A stretch of DNA of 50,794 bases from Chloroflexota bacterium (GCA_022820025.1 JAJEGF010000009.1:1-50794), one strand, 5' to 3'; numbered from the stretch's first letter, positions 16,783 to 26,014 are shown. The notes: generated from the sequence alone by a model not told the origin. A program made the numbers and translations.

Positions 16783-17739
16783 ATGGCGGACGACGGGCTG
16801 ATGGTCTTCGGATGCCGCGGGCATCCCGTGCTCACCGACGGCATCTGCCGCGAATTGGGCTGCCGTCCCGGCGAGATCGAGATCTTCGAGTACGGCAACG
16901 ACAACACGTTCGTACGCGTCATGGAAAACGTGCGCGAGGCCGACGTGTTCGTCGTGCAGACCTCGCAACGTCCGGTCAACCACTCGGTGATGGAACTCTT
17001 CATCACCATCGACGCCATGCGCCGCGCGTCGGCGGCGCGGGTGACGGCCGTGTTGCCGTACTTCCCCTACATGCGCTCCGACAAGAAAGACCAGCCGAGG
17101 GTGCCGATTTCCGCCCGGCTGGTGGCGGACCTGCTAGCCACGGCCGGGGCCGACCGGGTGTTGACGCTGGATCTGCACGCGGACCAGATCGGCGGCTTCT
17201 TCAGCATGCCGAGCGACCATCTCACCGGCATGCCGTTGCTCACCGACTACTTTGCCGGGCTTGGCATCGAAGACCTGGTCGTGGTGGGCGATACCGGCCG
17301 CATCAAGGCCGCAAGCGAATGCGCACGGCGTTTGCGCACCCAGCTGGCGGTGCTGGACAAGTTTCGCGATCCCATCACCTCGGACGTGACCATTCGCGGC
17401 CTGGCCGGCGACGTGCGCGGACGCACCGTGCTCTACGTGGAGGACGAGGTCGTGACCGGCCAGTCCATTCGCGAGGGCCTGCGCGAAGTCCTGCGCCACA
17501 ACCCCAAGGCCATCTACGCTGCCTGTGTGCATCCAGTCTTCATCGACGAGGCCTACGAACTGATTGAGGACTCGCCCGTTGAGGAAATGGTCGTGACGGA
17601 CAGCGTGCCGCTGGACCCCGATCGCCCCAGCGGCAAGATCCGGGTGATCTCGGTGGCGCGCATGCTGGCCGAAGCGATCCGGCGAATTCACACCGGCGAA
17701 TCGGTGAGCGCCCTCTTCTCCGAAGCCGCGGTTTGCTGA
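16783..17739 (+). CDS. prs: Ribose-phosphate pyrophosphokinase homologue, divergent PRPP loop
   Basis: A 318-residue type-I phosphoribosyltransferase-fold protein resembling PRPP synthetase, which makes PRPP from ribose 5-phosphate and ATP. Conserved parts include EYGNDNTFVRVMENVREADV, VTAVLPYFPYMRSDKKDQPR and LTLDLHADQIGGFF. Two catalytic segments deviate. The PRPP loop, normally VDDIIDTGGT, is VEDEVVTGQS at about 219-228, and the flexible-loop region usually SPD-x-GG is VVGDTGRIKA. Activity may be altered. GTG 16756 would add nine residues; ATG 16783 with GGGGA six bases upstream matches the family start better. The stop overlaps the next start (TGATG). Confidence 0.8.
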   Translation: MADDGLMVFGCRGHPVLTDGICRELGCRPGEIEIFEYGNDNTFVRVMENVREADVFVVQTSQRPVNHSVMELFITIDAMRRASAARVTAVLPYFPYMRSDKKDQPRVPISARLVADLLATAGADRVLTLDLHADQIGGFFSMPSDHLTGMPLLTDYFAGLGIEDLVVVGDTGRIKAASECARRLRTQLAVLDKFRDPITSDVTIRGLAGDVRGRTVLYVEDEVVTGQSIREGLREVLRHNPKAIYAACVHPVFIDEAYELIEDSPVEEMVVTDSVPLDPDRPSGKIRVISVARMLAEAIRRIHTGESVSALFSEAAVC

Positions 17740-19427
17740 TGTCGGCTTCACGCACGCAACTCACCATTCAGAAGTCCGAGGCCCGAGGTCGGCGCGGCAT
17801 GGTGGCCACCAAGCACGAGGCCGCCAGCGCCGTGGGCGTGGACGTGCTGGCCGCCGGCGGATCGGCCGTGGACGCGGCGGTGGCGGCCGCTCTTGCCGTC
17901 GGTGTGGTCGAACCCTGGAGCAGCGGCATCGGCGGCGGCGGATACGCCGTGGTTGCCGGACCCGAGCAGGCCGAGGTCGTGGCCTTTCCCATGCGCTCGG
18001 GATCTGGCGCAACCCCGGACCGCTATCCGCGCGACGGGCGCAGCAACGTCAGCGCTTTCCTCTGGGACGGCGTGGTGGACGACGCCAACATCCACGGTTA
18101 CCGGGCCATGGGCGTTCCCGGCGCTGTGGCCGGGCTGGGCCTGCTGCACGAGCGCCACGGGCGCATGCCCTGGCGCGACTTGGTGCTCCCAGCGGCGACG
18201 TTGGCTCGCGATGGCTTCGAACTCGGCTGGTTCGACACGATGTACATGGAGGGCACCGCAGCCGCCGCCCGGCGTCACCCCGAACTGCAGCGGAACTTCT
18301 ATCCCAACGGCGACCCGCCGCAGTCCGATCACATGGAGCGAATCCGCATCACCCAACCTGAACTCGCCGAAACGCTCGACGTGTTGGCCGAGGATGGTAT
18401 TGAGGCGTTCTACCGGGGCGACATCGCCGCGGCCATCGCCGCGGCCTGTGCCGAAAACGACGGGGTCATCGAACGCGCCGACCTGGCCGCATACCGCGCC
18501 AGCGCGTCACCGCCGCTAACCACCACCTACCGCGGCGCCGAGGTCCTGACGCCGGGTCCCGGTTGCGCCGGACCCACCACCATCGAAACGCTCAACATCT
18601 ACGAACGGGCCGCATCCACCGATTTGGCGCACGCCGACGTGGAGCGGCTGCACGCCTACCTCTGGTCGTCCCGCCTGGCCTTTGCCGACCGCTTTGAGTT
18701 CATGACCGATCCCGAGCGGGCCGATGCCCCCTGGGACGCCCTGGCCTCCAAGGAGTACGCCGCCACGCGTGCCGCCCGGATTGACCCAAAGGCCCCGCCT
18801 CCAATTCCCGCCGCCGGCGACGCCTGGGCCTACCAGGACCCGGCCCGCGCGCTCGAGCGCCAGAAGTCGGAAACCTCAACCACCCACCTCTGCACCGCCG
18901 ACGCCGACGGCACGCTGGTGTCGCTGACCAACACCCTTGGCGGGTCCTGGGGTTCGGAAGTCGTGGCGGGCGAGACCGGCATCGTCTGGAACAACGGCAT
19001 GTTCTGGTTCGACCCCGTGCCCGGGCGCCCCAACTCCGTTGCGCCCAACCGCACCGGTCTCAATAACATGACGCCCACGATCGTGCGCTCGCCGGACGGC
19101 CGCACGCTGGCCGTTGGCGCCTCCGGCGGGCGTCGCATCACCAACTGCCTCACCCAGCTCATCGCGCACGTGTTCGACTTCGGCATGGGCGCCCAGGAGG
19201 CTGTGGCCGCGCCGCGCCTGGACGCAAGTACCCCCTGGGTCACGGTTGATCCACGTTTCGGCGACCAGGCCATCGCCGAGTTGCGGTCGCGCGGCTGGGA
19301 TGTGCGCGTGCCCACGTACCCCGGCCGCACCGCCTTCGCCAGCCCCGCCATCATCCTGCGCGATGCCGACGGTGGCCTCGGCGCCGGCGTCGACGTTTTC
19401 CACAGCGCTTCCGCCCAGGGGCTCTGA
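17739..19427 (+). CDS. ggt: Gamma-glutamyltransferase family protein
   Basis: A 562-residue N-terminal nucleophile hydrolase that splits or transfers gamma-glutamyl groups, for example from glutathione. The large-subunit start GMVATKHEAASAVGVDVLAAGG and SGIGGGGYAV are typical. Autocleavage is expected before the Thr at about 381 in the motif STTHLCTADADG, followed by GIVWNNGMFWFDP and the substrate-binding GASGGRRITN. No signal peptide is seen, so it is probably cytosolic, unlike the periplasmic enzyme of enterobacteria. The ATG at 17739 overlaps the stop of the PRPP-synthetase homologue. A substrate other than glutathione is possible, as this subfamily is functionally diverse. Confidence 0.9.
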   Translation: MSASRTQLTIQKSEARGRRGMVATKHEAASAVGVDVLAAGGSAVDAAVAAALAVGVVEPWSSGIGGGGYAVVAGPEQAEVVAFPMRSGSGATPDRYPRDGRSNVSAFLWDGVVDDANIHGYRAMGVPGAVAGLGLLHERHGRMPWRDLVLPAATLARDGFELGWFDTMYMEGTAAAARRHPELQRNFYPNGDPPQSDHMERIRITQPELAETLDVLAEDGIEAFYRGDIAAAIAAACAENDGVIERADLAAYRASASPPLTTTYRGAEVLTPGPGCAGPTTIETLNIYERAASTDLAHADVERLHAYLWSSRLAFADRFEFMTDPERADAPWDALASKEYAATRAARIDPKAPPPIPAAGDAWAYQDPARALERQKSETSTTHLCTADADGTLVSLTNTLGGSWGSEVVAGETGIVWNNGMFWFDPVPGRPNSVAPNRTGLNNMTPTIVRSPDGRTLAVGASGGRRITNCLTQLIAHVFDFGMGAQEAVAAPRLDASTPWVTVDPRFGDQAIAELRSRGWDVRVPTYPGRTAFASPAIILRDADGGLGAGVDVFHSASAQGL

Positions 19428-19531
19428 GACCGCGTCGAGCCGACACGGGCGCCGCCTGTGTTCGAATACTTCCTGATGAACCGGATCGCTCGCCGTACTG
19501 TTAAGCCGTTGACTCCCTCAACCGATTTCGC

Positions 19532-20992
19532 ATGAAGAATTCAGTCCAAATGACACGTCGACGACTGCTCGCCGCGGCTTTGGGCGGTACCGCGCTTGCG
19601 ATTTTGGCCGCCTGTGGCGAGGACGCACCATCGCCGCCGACCGAGCTGGAAGCCTCACGGCCAGTTACGCCGTCAACAACTTCGCCAAGTGCGCAAGCGG
19701 CGACCGCCGCCGCGCCGCCCTCGGGCCCGCCGGCCGGAACCCGGCTGCCCGACATCGCGGCCCGCGTGCGGCAGGCGCAGGGCGACGTCGGCATCTTGCC
19801 GCCCGCCCCGGCTAGCGCATCCGATAGCCCGATCGAGGTGCCGGCCGACATCCTGGCCGCTCGGGCCGAGCGGCTGGTGACGCTCAGCGACCGCGACCAG
19901 CTGTCGGCGACCGCCTGGCGCAACATCGGCTGGAAGACCGACTTCGAGACGTCCCTGGTTAAGTTTGACGAGATCTTCTCCGGCGGCGTGCCGCGCGACG
20001 GCATCCCGCCCATCGACGAGCCAAAGTTCACCGACTTCGCGGAAGCCGTGCAGTTCATCGCCGGACGCGAGCCCGTGATCGCGCTTCGCGTCAACGGCGA
20101 GGCCCGCGCCTATCCGCTGCAGATTCTGACCTTCCACGAGATCGTGAACGATGTCATCGGCGGCCGGCCGGTCGCCGTCACGTTCTGCCCGCTGTGCAAC
20201 TCCTCGGTCGTCTTCGATCGTGAAGTGTTCGGAACGGCTCTGCGCTTCGGCGTGTCCGGCAACCTGCGCAACAGCGACCTCATCATGTGGGACGACGTCA
20301 CCGAGACCTGGTGGCAGCAGTTGACGGGCGAGGGCCTGGTTGGCCACCTGGCCGGAGTGACCCTGACGTTTTTGCCATCGCAGTTGATCGCGTTCGACGA
20401 GTTCAAGGCCGCCTTTCCCGACGGCCGGGTCCTTTCCCGCGACACAGGTTTCACCCGCCCCTATGGCCGCAATCCGTACGGTGGATACGACACCGTTGAC
20501 GACCGGCCCTTCCAGTCCGATGGCCGTATTGAGGAACGACCCTTCCTGTTCCAGGGCCGCCTGGACACGCGCCTGCGGGCGACTGAGCGTGTCGTTGCGC
20601 TGGAGATCAACGGTGAAGCCGCGGCCTACCCGTTTACGGAGTTGCGCGGGCAGCGCGTCGTCAACGATGAGGTTGGTGGTGAGAAGATCGTCGTGCTCTG
20701 GACACCCAACACGGTGTCGGCGTTGGATAAGACGTCAATTGCCGACTCCGGCGCGGTTGGGTCGGGCGTGGCATACGGACGGGTGGTCGACGGACGCGAA
20801 CTGACCTTTTCGGTTCAGGAGAATGCGTTCAAGGATCAGGAGACGGGATCGACGTGGGACATCACAGGCCGGGCACTGACTGGCGAGCTGGCCGGCAAGG
20901 AACTGCCACCGCTGGTCCACGCCAATCACTTCTGGTTCGCCTGGGCCGCGTTCAGGCCCGCGACGCGCGTATACGCCGCCGCGAGCTCCTGA
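19532..20992 (+). CDS. DUF3179 lipoprotein, first of a tandem pair
   Basis: A 486-residue exported protein. The N-terminus has a twin-arginine-like run TRRRLLAAALGG and a lipobox LAAC near residue 28, so it is probably a Tat-exported lipoprotein. DUF3179 features follow: VNGEARAYPLQILTFHEIVND, VTFCPLCNSSVVFDR with a CxxC pair, VSGNLRNSDLIMWDD, TWWQQLTGEG, and GTRPYG/PYGGYDT-type segments; the C-terminal part repeats the AYP-x5-GQRVVNDEVGG pattern. The biochemical role of DUF3179 is unknown; the CPLC motif suggests thiol or metal chemistry. ATG 19550 is an alternative start. A paralogue overlaps its 3' end. Confidence 0.87.
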   Translation: MKNSVQMTRRRLLAAALGGTALAILAACGEDAPSPPTELEASRPVTPSTTSPSAQAATAAAPPSGPPAGTRLPDIAARVRQAQGDVGILPPAPASASDSPIEVPADILAARAERLVTLSDRDQLSATAWRNIGWKTDFETSLVKFDEIFSGGVPRDGIPPIDEPKFTDFAEAVQFIAGREPVIALRVNGEARAYPLQILTFHEIVNDVIGGRPVAVTFCPLCNSSVVFDREVFGTALRFGVSGNLRNSDLIMWDDVTETWWQQLTGEGLVGHLAGVTLTFLPSQLIAFDEFKAAFPDGRVLSRDTGFTRPYGRNPYGGYDTVDDRPFQSDGRIEERPFLFQGRLDTRLRATERVVALEINGEAAAYPFTELRGQRVVNDEVGGEKIVVLWTPNTVSALDKTSIADSGAVGSGVAYGRVVDGRELTFSVQENAFKDQETGSTWDITGRALTGELAGKELPPLVHANHFWFAWAAFRPATRVYAAASS

Positions 20993-22317
20993 ACACGCGG
21001 ATCGGCCGCCGGCGGCTGATGGCCCTGGCCTCGGTCGCCGGATTGGCCCTCGCTGCCTGCGGCGAACCGGCCTCCAGCGCGACGACCGACCAGCCGGAGC
21101 GCGTGTCAACCGAGGCGGAGCAGCCGCCGTTTGCCGCCGTGGTTCCGCCCGACACGTCGATTGCCGGCGCCGCCAGCCGGATGCGCGTGCCGTCTGAAGT
21201 CATCACAGCTCGCGAGACGACGCTGGTAGCCGCCACGGCGGCCGACCTGGCGCGCGCCGAGGAATGGCGCCGCCGGAACTGGTCGACCAACTTCCAGATT
21301 TCCAGCGTTGCCCTCTCCGAGTTGAAGACCGACGATCTTGAGCGCTTTCGTGCCGACCCCATTGACACGCCGGATTTCGAGGACATGGACACGGCCAATG
21401 CTTTTCTCACGGCGCACGACCCGGTCGTCGCGTTCGCCGTCGGTGCGGACTCCCGTGCCTATCCCCTGCGCTTCCTTGTCTGGCACGAGACGGTCAACGA
21501 CGTGGTTGACGGGAATCCGGTTCTGATCACCTACGACCCCCGCACCAATGCGTCGCGGGTCTATGAGCGCCGCCTGCTGGGCGCCGCCATGCGATTTCGC
21601 ACCGCTGACGTCCTGCACCAGGGCGGGCGTCTGCTCTGGGACTCCTTGACCCAAACGTGGTGGCGCCAGTTCACCGGGGAGGCCATCGTTGGCGACTACA
21701 CCGGCCTTCGCCTTCGGCTGCGTCCGTCCCTGTTGCTGAGCTACGAGGAGTTTCGACAGTCGTTTCCCCACGGCCAGGTCCTTGGGCCCTCGAGCGGCCC
21801 CGATGGCGATGACAGGCCCGACTACGGCGCCACCCGGTATGCGGGCTACGACGGCGGCAAGGGTCCGCCCCAGCACTTCGACGGTGTGCTGGATCCCCGA
21901 TTGGATTCAGCCGCACGCGTGCTGGCGCTGGAGGTCAACGGCGAGCCTGGGGCCTTCGATTTCAGTCATCTGATCAGCCGGCGCGTCCTGAACGACGAGG
22001 TGGGCGGCGAGCCGGTCGTGGCTGTTTGGTCGCCCGGCGCTTTGTCGGTGCTCGACACGCCCAGAATCGCCGACGCGCGCGACGTGGGCATGGCGGCCGC
22101 CCACGGCCGCGAGGTCGATGGCCGCCTGCTCACGTTCGACTTCATCGACGGCGCTGTCCGTGACCGCGAAAGCGGCAGTGTTTGGAACCTGAGCGGACGA
22201 GCCATATCAGGCCCGTTGGCGGGCGCGCAGTTGCCGTCGCTCGTCCACAACGCGCCCTTCTGGTGGGCCTGGGCGGCTCACAATCCAGCGACGCGATTGG
22301 TGACGAACCCTACCTAG
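20989..22317 (+). CDS. DUF3179 lipoprotein, second of a tandem pair
   Basis: A paralogue of the preceding gene, sharing RAYPLRFLVWHETVNDVVDG, TWWRQFTGEAIVGDYTG, RRVLNDEVGGEPVVAVWSPG and the end FWWAWAAHNPATRLV. The CPLC motif of its neighbour is replaced by ITYDPRTNASRVYERR, so both cysteines are gone and the proteins are not equivalent. No ATG, GTG or TTG gives a complete signal peptide. A CTG at 20989, overlapping the upstream stop (CTGA), gives NTRIGRRRLMALASVAGLAL then LAAC, a perfect Tat-lipoprotein signal. ATG 21019 would lose the arginines. I prefer the CTG start by translational coupling, but this is inference. Confidence 0.8.
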   Translation: MNTRIGRRRLMALASVAGLALAACGEPASSATTDQPERVSTEAEQPPFAAVVPPDTSIAGAASRMRVPSEVITARETTLVAATAADLARAEEWRRRNWSTNFQISSVALSELKTDDLERFRADPIDTPDFEDMDTANAFLTAHDPVVAFAVGADSRAYPLRFLVWHETVNDVVDGNPVLITYDPRTNASRVYERRLLGAAMRFRTADVLHQGGRLLWDSLTQTWWRQFTGEAIVGDYTGLRLRLRPSLLLSYEEFRQSFPHGQVLGPSSGPDGDDRPDYGATRYAGYDGGKGPPQHFDGVLDPRLDSAARVLALEVNGEPGAFDFSHLISRRVLNDEVGGEPVVAVWSPGALSVLDTPRIADARDVGMAAAHGREVDGRLLTFDFIDGAVRDRESGSVWNLSGRAISGPLAGAQLPSLVHNAPFWWAWAAHNPATRLVTNPT

Positions 22318-22376
22318 TTCCGCGCCGGTCGGTTGCTAGCCTCTAGTCCTCGTATCTATCCCGGCCCAGCGCGCTC

Positions 22377-24233
22377 ATGGGTTTTCGGCACGGGCCTCCG
22401 TCGGGACGGGCGGGCTTCAGTCCCCGCGAGTACCTGCGCGCCCTCAGCACCACCTTCGCCTACACGCCGCGCGTCCTGGGCATGGTCTGGCAGACCAGCC
22501 CCGGACTCACCGCCGGGGTGGCCGCGATTACGGGAGTCCGGGCCCTCATTCCGGCGGCCACGATCTGGCTGACCAAGCTGGTAATCGACGCGGTGGTCGA
22601 GGCCATCGCCGTCGGCGGGACCGATGCGTCGGTCAACCGCGTGGTCATGCTGGTGGTTCTGCAGTTGGTCTTCGCGCTGGCGGCCACCGCACTCGATCAC
22701 GGCGGCAGCGCGTTGCGGGCCATGCTGGGCGACCGCTTCTCCAACCGGATCAACATCATGATCCTGGAGAAGGCCGAGACCCTGGACCTGGCCTACTTCG
22801 AGGATTCGACCTTCTACGACATGCTGGAACGCGCCCGTCGCGAGGCCAACATGCGCCCGACCGGCCTGGTCACCAACACCTTCTCCCTGGTTGGCAGCGT
22901 CATTCAGCTTGTATCGGTCGCGGCACTACTGGCCTCGCTGGCCTGGTGGATTCTGCTGGTCGTGGCGGTCACGTCCATTCCCTACCTGGGCGCGGACATG
23001 TGGTTCGCCCGCCTCAGTCACCGCATGCAGTGGCGGCGCGCCCCGGACGCGCGCCGGCTCTGGTACCTCGGCTACGTGATGACCTCGGACGAGACGGTCA
23101 AGGAAGTCCGGCTCTTCGACCTGGGCGGCCACCTGCTGGACCAGTACCGCCGCACCTTTGCCCGCTTCTACCGGGAGAACCGCAAGCTCACCATCTCGCG
23201 CGAAAGCGTCACGTTCGTCCTGGGCATCCTGTCGGCCGGCACCGCTTCGGGCCTCTACATCTTTGTGGCGCTGGCCACCATCGCCGGCCGGCTGACGCTG
23301 GGCGACCTGACGCTCTACCACCAGGCGCTGGTCCAGACCCAGGACCGCCTGCGCATGATCTTCGCCAGCGTCAACTCGATGTACGAGGCCAACCTGTTCC
23401 TCACCAACCTGTTCGACTTCCTCGCCTTCGAGCCGGACATTCGCCCCGATCCCGGTCGCCGTACCGTGCCCCGCCCCATCAGGGACGGCATCGAACTCCG
23501 CGACGTCAACTTCGCCTATCCGGGCGTCCGCGAGCCGGTGCTGCGCGGCATCAATCTGAAAGTGAACGCCGGCGAGACTATCGCCCTGGTCGGCGCCAAC
23601 GGCGCGGGCAAGACCACCATCGTCAAGCTGCTGACCCGGCTTTACGATCCATCCGCGGGCCGCGTGCTGATCGACGGGCGCGACATGCGCGTGTACGACG
23701 TGGCCAGCATTCGCAGCCAGATCGGCGCGATATTCCAGGACTTCGTGCGCTACCACGCCACCGCCGGCGACAACATCGGCTACGGCAACCTGCCGCTCAA
23801 GGACACGCCCGGGCTGGTCGAGTCCGCCGCGAAGCGCAGCGGCGCCGCCGAGGCCATCGAGGGCCTGCCCCGCACCTACGACACCACCCTGGGCCGCTGG
23901 TGGGGCGACGGCACCGAGCTTTCCGGCGGCGAATGGCAGAAGATCGCCCTGGCCCGCGGCTACATGCGCGACGCCCAGCTCCTAATCCTGGACGAACCCA
24001 CCTCGTCCCTCGACGCCCGCTCCGAGTACGAGGTCTTCCAGCGTTTCAAGGAACTCGTGGCCGGACGCATGGCGGTTTTGATCTCGCACCGCTTTTCGAC
24101 CGTGCGCATGGCCGACCGCATCTACGTGATCGAGGACGGCCGCGTCTCCGAGCACGGCACCCACGAGGAACTCATCGCCCTCGACGGCACCTACGCCACC
24201 TGGTTCGGCATGCAGGCATCGGCCTACCAATAG
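22377..24233 (+). CDS. ABC exporter half-transporter (fused membrane and ATPase domains)
   Basis: A 618-residue type-IV ABC protein. Hydrophobic segments between about 30 and 310 form the six-helix export domain. The ATPase part has Walker A GANGAGKTTIVKLL at about 405, the signature LSGGEWQKIALARG at about 514, Walker B LLILDEPTSSLDARS and the H-loop ISHRFSTVRMAD. It would work as a homodimer, as no second half-transporter gene adjoins it. The 17-residue basic N-terminal extension is unremarkable. The substrate (lipid, peptide or drug) cannot be inferred. It starts at ATG 22377, 59 bases after the DUF3179 gene. Confidence 0.92.
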   Translation: MGFRHGPPSGRAGFSPREYLRALSTTFAYTPRVLGMVWQTSPGLTAGVAAITGVRALIPAATIWLTKLVIDAVVEAIAVGGTDASVNRVVMLVVLQLVFALAATALDHGGSALRAMLGDRFSNRINIMILEKAETLDLAYFEDSTFYDMLERARREANMRPTGLVTNTFSLVGSVIQLVSVAALLASLAWWILLVVAVTSIPYLGADMWFARLSHRMQWRRAPDARRLWYLGYVMTSDETVKEVRLFDLGGHLLDQYRRTFARFYRENRKLTISRESVTFVLGILSAGTASGLYIFVALATIAGRLTLGDLTLYHQALVQTQDRLRMIFASVNSMYEANLFLTNLFDFLAFEPDIRPDPGRRTVPRPIRDGIELRDVNFAYPGVREPVLRGINLKVNAGETIALVGANGAGKTTIVKLLTRLYDPSAGRVLIDGRDMRVYDVASIRSQIGAIFQDFVRYHATAGDNIGYGNLPLKDTPGLVESAAKRSGAAEAIEGLPRTYDTTLGRWWGDGTELSGGEWQKIALARGYMRDAQLLILDEPTSSLDARSEYEVFQRFKELVAGRMAVLISHRFSTVRMADRIYVIEDGRVSEHGTHEELIALDGTYATWFGMQASAYQ

Positions 24234-24289
24234 CCAGCCGGGGCCCCGGCCCGTACGATCGCGGCAGCAAATCCTGATGGAGGTGTGTG

Positions 24290-24757
24290 ATGTCTGAAAC
24301 AGCAACGTTGAAGGTTGGCGACGAGGCCCCCGACTTCGAGCTTCCTTCGAAACCCAGGGGCGAGGAGCCGTTCAAGCTGAGCGACCATCGCGGCTCGACG
24401 GTGGTGATCAACTTCGTGCCGGCCGCATTCTCGCCAACGTGCAGCAACCAGCTCCCCATCATCGAGGAAAAGCTGGCCGGTCTCGAGGGCACGGTGACGG
24501 TCGCGATCTCGACGGACAATGGGTGGTCGCAACAGGCCTGGGCCGAGCAGACGGGCGTGAGCTATCCCGTGCTGAGCGATTTCAACCCGCTGGGGGCGAC
24601 GGCCAGCGCCTACGGCGTGCTGCTGGAAGGCATGAACATCGCCAACCGCGTGGTCATCGTGGTCGACGCCGATGGCAAGATCGCCCACATCGAGACGGCT
24701 CCGGAAGTGCCGGAACTACCTGACTACGACCCTGTGATGGCCTGTCTATCGGGCTAG
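24290..24757 (+). CDS. Peroxiredoxin (AhpE/Bcp-like, 1-Cys)
   Basis: A 155-residue thioredoxin-fold peroxidase. KVGDEAPDFELPS starts the fold. The active site PAAFSPTCSNQLP carries the peroxidatic Cys in the P-x4-(T/S)-x2-C pattern. A second conserved resolving Cys is not evident apart from one near the C-terminus (MACLSG), so it could be a 1-Cys or atypical 2-Cys enzyme. ATG 24290 has GGAGG nine bases upstream. It probably removes hydroperoxides in the cytosol. It is separate from the TGA-containing peroxiredoxin at 27808-28266. Confidence 0.9.
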   Translation: MSETATLKVGDEAPDFELPSKPRGEEPFKLSDHRGSTVVINFVPAAFSPTCSNQLPIIEEKLAGLEGTVTVAISTDNGWSQQAWAEQTGVSYPVLSDFNPLGATASAYGVLLEGMNIANRVVIVVDADGKIAHIETAPEVPELPDYDPVMACLSG

Positions 24758-24797
24758 AGTCCAGGGGCGTCAGATGCGGTAGACCGGCTCGCCCGCC

Positions 24798-25490
24798 CTA
24801 CCTGGAACTCGGCTTCGGCAGGAACGGAATCAGCGAGTTGGCCAGCGCGGAGATGTTCCGGCTTTGCACCCACACGGTGCCCATGCCGCGGAACTTCATC
24901 ACCAGGCCCTCGCCGCCGCCGATTAGCGAGCGGATGCCGCCCACCTTGCCGATGCTGTAGTCCACGCCCTCCGTGAACGCCACCATGTGGCCGGTGTCCA
25001 CCACCAGTTCGGAGCCGTGCGTGATCTCCAACTCCTTGACCGCGCCGTAGGAGTCGAACCAGATCGTGCCGCCGCCGCTGTCGGCGTAGGCCCGCAGCAG
25101 GAACAGCCCCTCGCCGCTGAACAAGCCGCGTCCGCCCGAAAAGCTGGTGTCCAGCTCCACGTCGCCGCTGGAGGCCAGGAAGGAGCCCGACTGGACGATG
25201 AGGCTTTCGCCCCCGCGCAGTTCATGACCCACGATGTCTCCGGGCACCGGTGGGGCCAGACTCACCCAGCCGTTGCCGGGACCGTGGCAGGTGAAGGTGT
25301 TCACGAAGAACGACTCGCCCCCGACCATGCGCTTGATGCCGCCGAAGATGCCGCCGCTGCCCATGCCGGTGGTCATCTCCACGTCCTGCTGCGCCACCAT
25401 GGCCCCCGGCTCCGCCTTCACCGACTCCCCGCTGGAAAGCTCCAGCGTCAGCATCGTGTAGGCCGGGTTGTACTCGATCTCGGTCCGCAT
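24798..25490 (-). CDS. AIM24/TIGR00266 family protein
   Basis: A 230-residue all-beta protein starting MRTEIEYNPAYTMLTLEL at ATG 25490. Gly-rich repeated strands such as GSGGIFGGIKRMVGGESFF, LASSGDVELDTSFSGG and GLVMKFRGMGTVWVQSR identify the AIM24 (DUF124) family. The fold is a double-stranded beta-helix-like barrel and the molecular role is unknown; mitochondrial AIM24 affects inner-membrane organisation. The frame is open for 24 more codons upstream, but family length and alignment favour this start. It converges with the peroxiredoxin gene. Confidence 0.88.
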   Translation of the reverse strand: MRTEIEYNPAYTMLTLELSSGESVKAEPGAMVAQQDVEMTTGMGSGGIFGGIKRMVGGESFFVNTFTCHGPGNGWVSLAPPVPGDIVGHELRGGESLIVQSGSFLASSGDVELDTSFSGGRGLFSGEGLFLLRAYADSGGGTIWFDSYGAVKELEITHGSELVVDTGHMVAFTEGVDYSIGKVGGIRSLIGGGEGLVMKFRGMGTVWVQSRNISALANSLIPFLPKPSSR

Positions 25491-25583
25491 ACATGAATCT
25501 CCAGGATCACTCGCTACAGCCAGTGTAGGCGCGTCCGTTCCGGATGGTCGGGGGCCGGGCAATCCTGGGCGGGGCGCCTAGGG

Positions 25584-25835
25584 CTAGGCGCGGACGGTCT
25601 CCGAAAACACCTGCGCGGCGGGCAGATTCCAGGTGAAGGCACTCTGCACGACCGGCTCGCCACCGAGATCCTCGTTGGTCGCTTCCCAGGCCTGAATCGC
25701 GTCCAGCACGTTGCTCCGAAGGTCGTCGAGATCCTCGCCCTGCGCCACGCAGCCCGGAAGTTCATGAACCTCAGCCCAAAAGCCCGTCTCGTCGGACTCG
25801 GCCTCGAAGACCGCGACGGTGTACGAATGCAGCAT
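25584..25835 (-). CDS. HicB-like small protein (orphan antitoxin-type)
   Basis: An 83-residue protein with the HicB/UPF0150 pattern: short beta strands, then AEVHELPGCVAQGEDLDDLRSNVLDAIQAW. In HicAB modules such a domain neutralises the HicA RNase. No HicA-like dsRNA-binding-fold ORF is found on either side, and the protein lacks a C-terminal DNA-binding domain. It may be a solitary regulator or a relic. Confidence 0.75.
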   Translation of the reverse strand: MLHSYTVAVFEAESDETGFWAEVHELPGCVAQGEDLDDLRSNVLDAIQAWEATNEDLGGEPVVQSAFTWNLPAAQVFSETVRA

Positions 25836-26014
25836 CAGAGCGCCTCCCGGTGACTAGCGGCGGTCGGTGCCCGCCACTACCTCGTGCCGCACCGCTGTAT
25901 TCCAGACGGTACGAGAGGCATTAGCTGGCGGCAAACTCACGACCGACTGACAGCCCCCCATCCGTGCGTAACAATCGACCCAGCTTTGTGTCGCTTCACC
26001 AGAAGAGGTTTCCC

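Noticed and set aside
15094..16983. A 629-codon open frame antisense to recA and the stress protein
   Set aside because: It overlaps recA fully and has no recognisable domain.
24237..24250. The 14-bp palindrome GCCGGGGCCCCGGC after the ABC exporter as a terminator
   Set aside because: It has no loop or T-run and is the kind of GC palindrome expected by chance in this composition.
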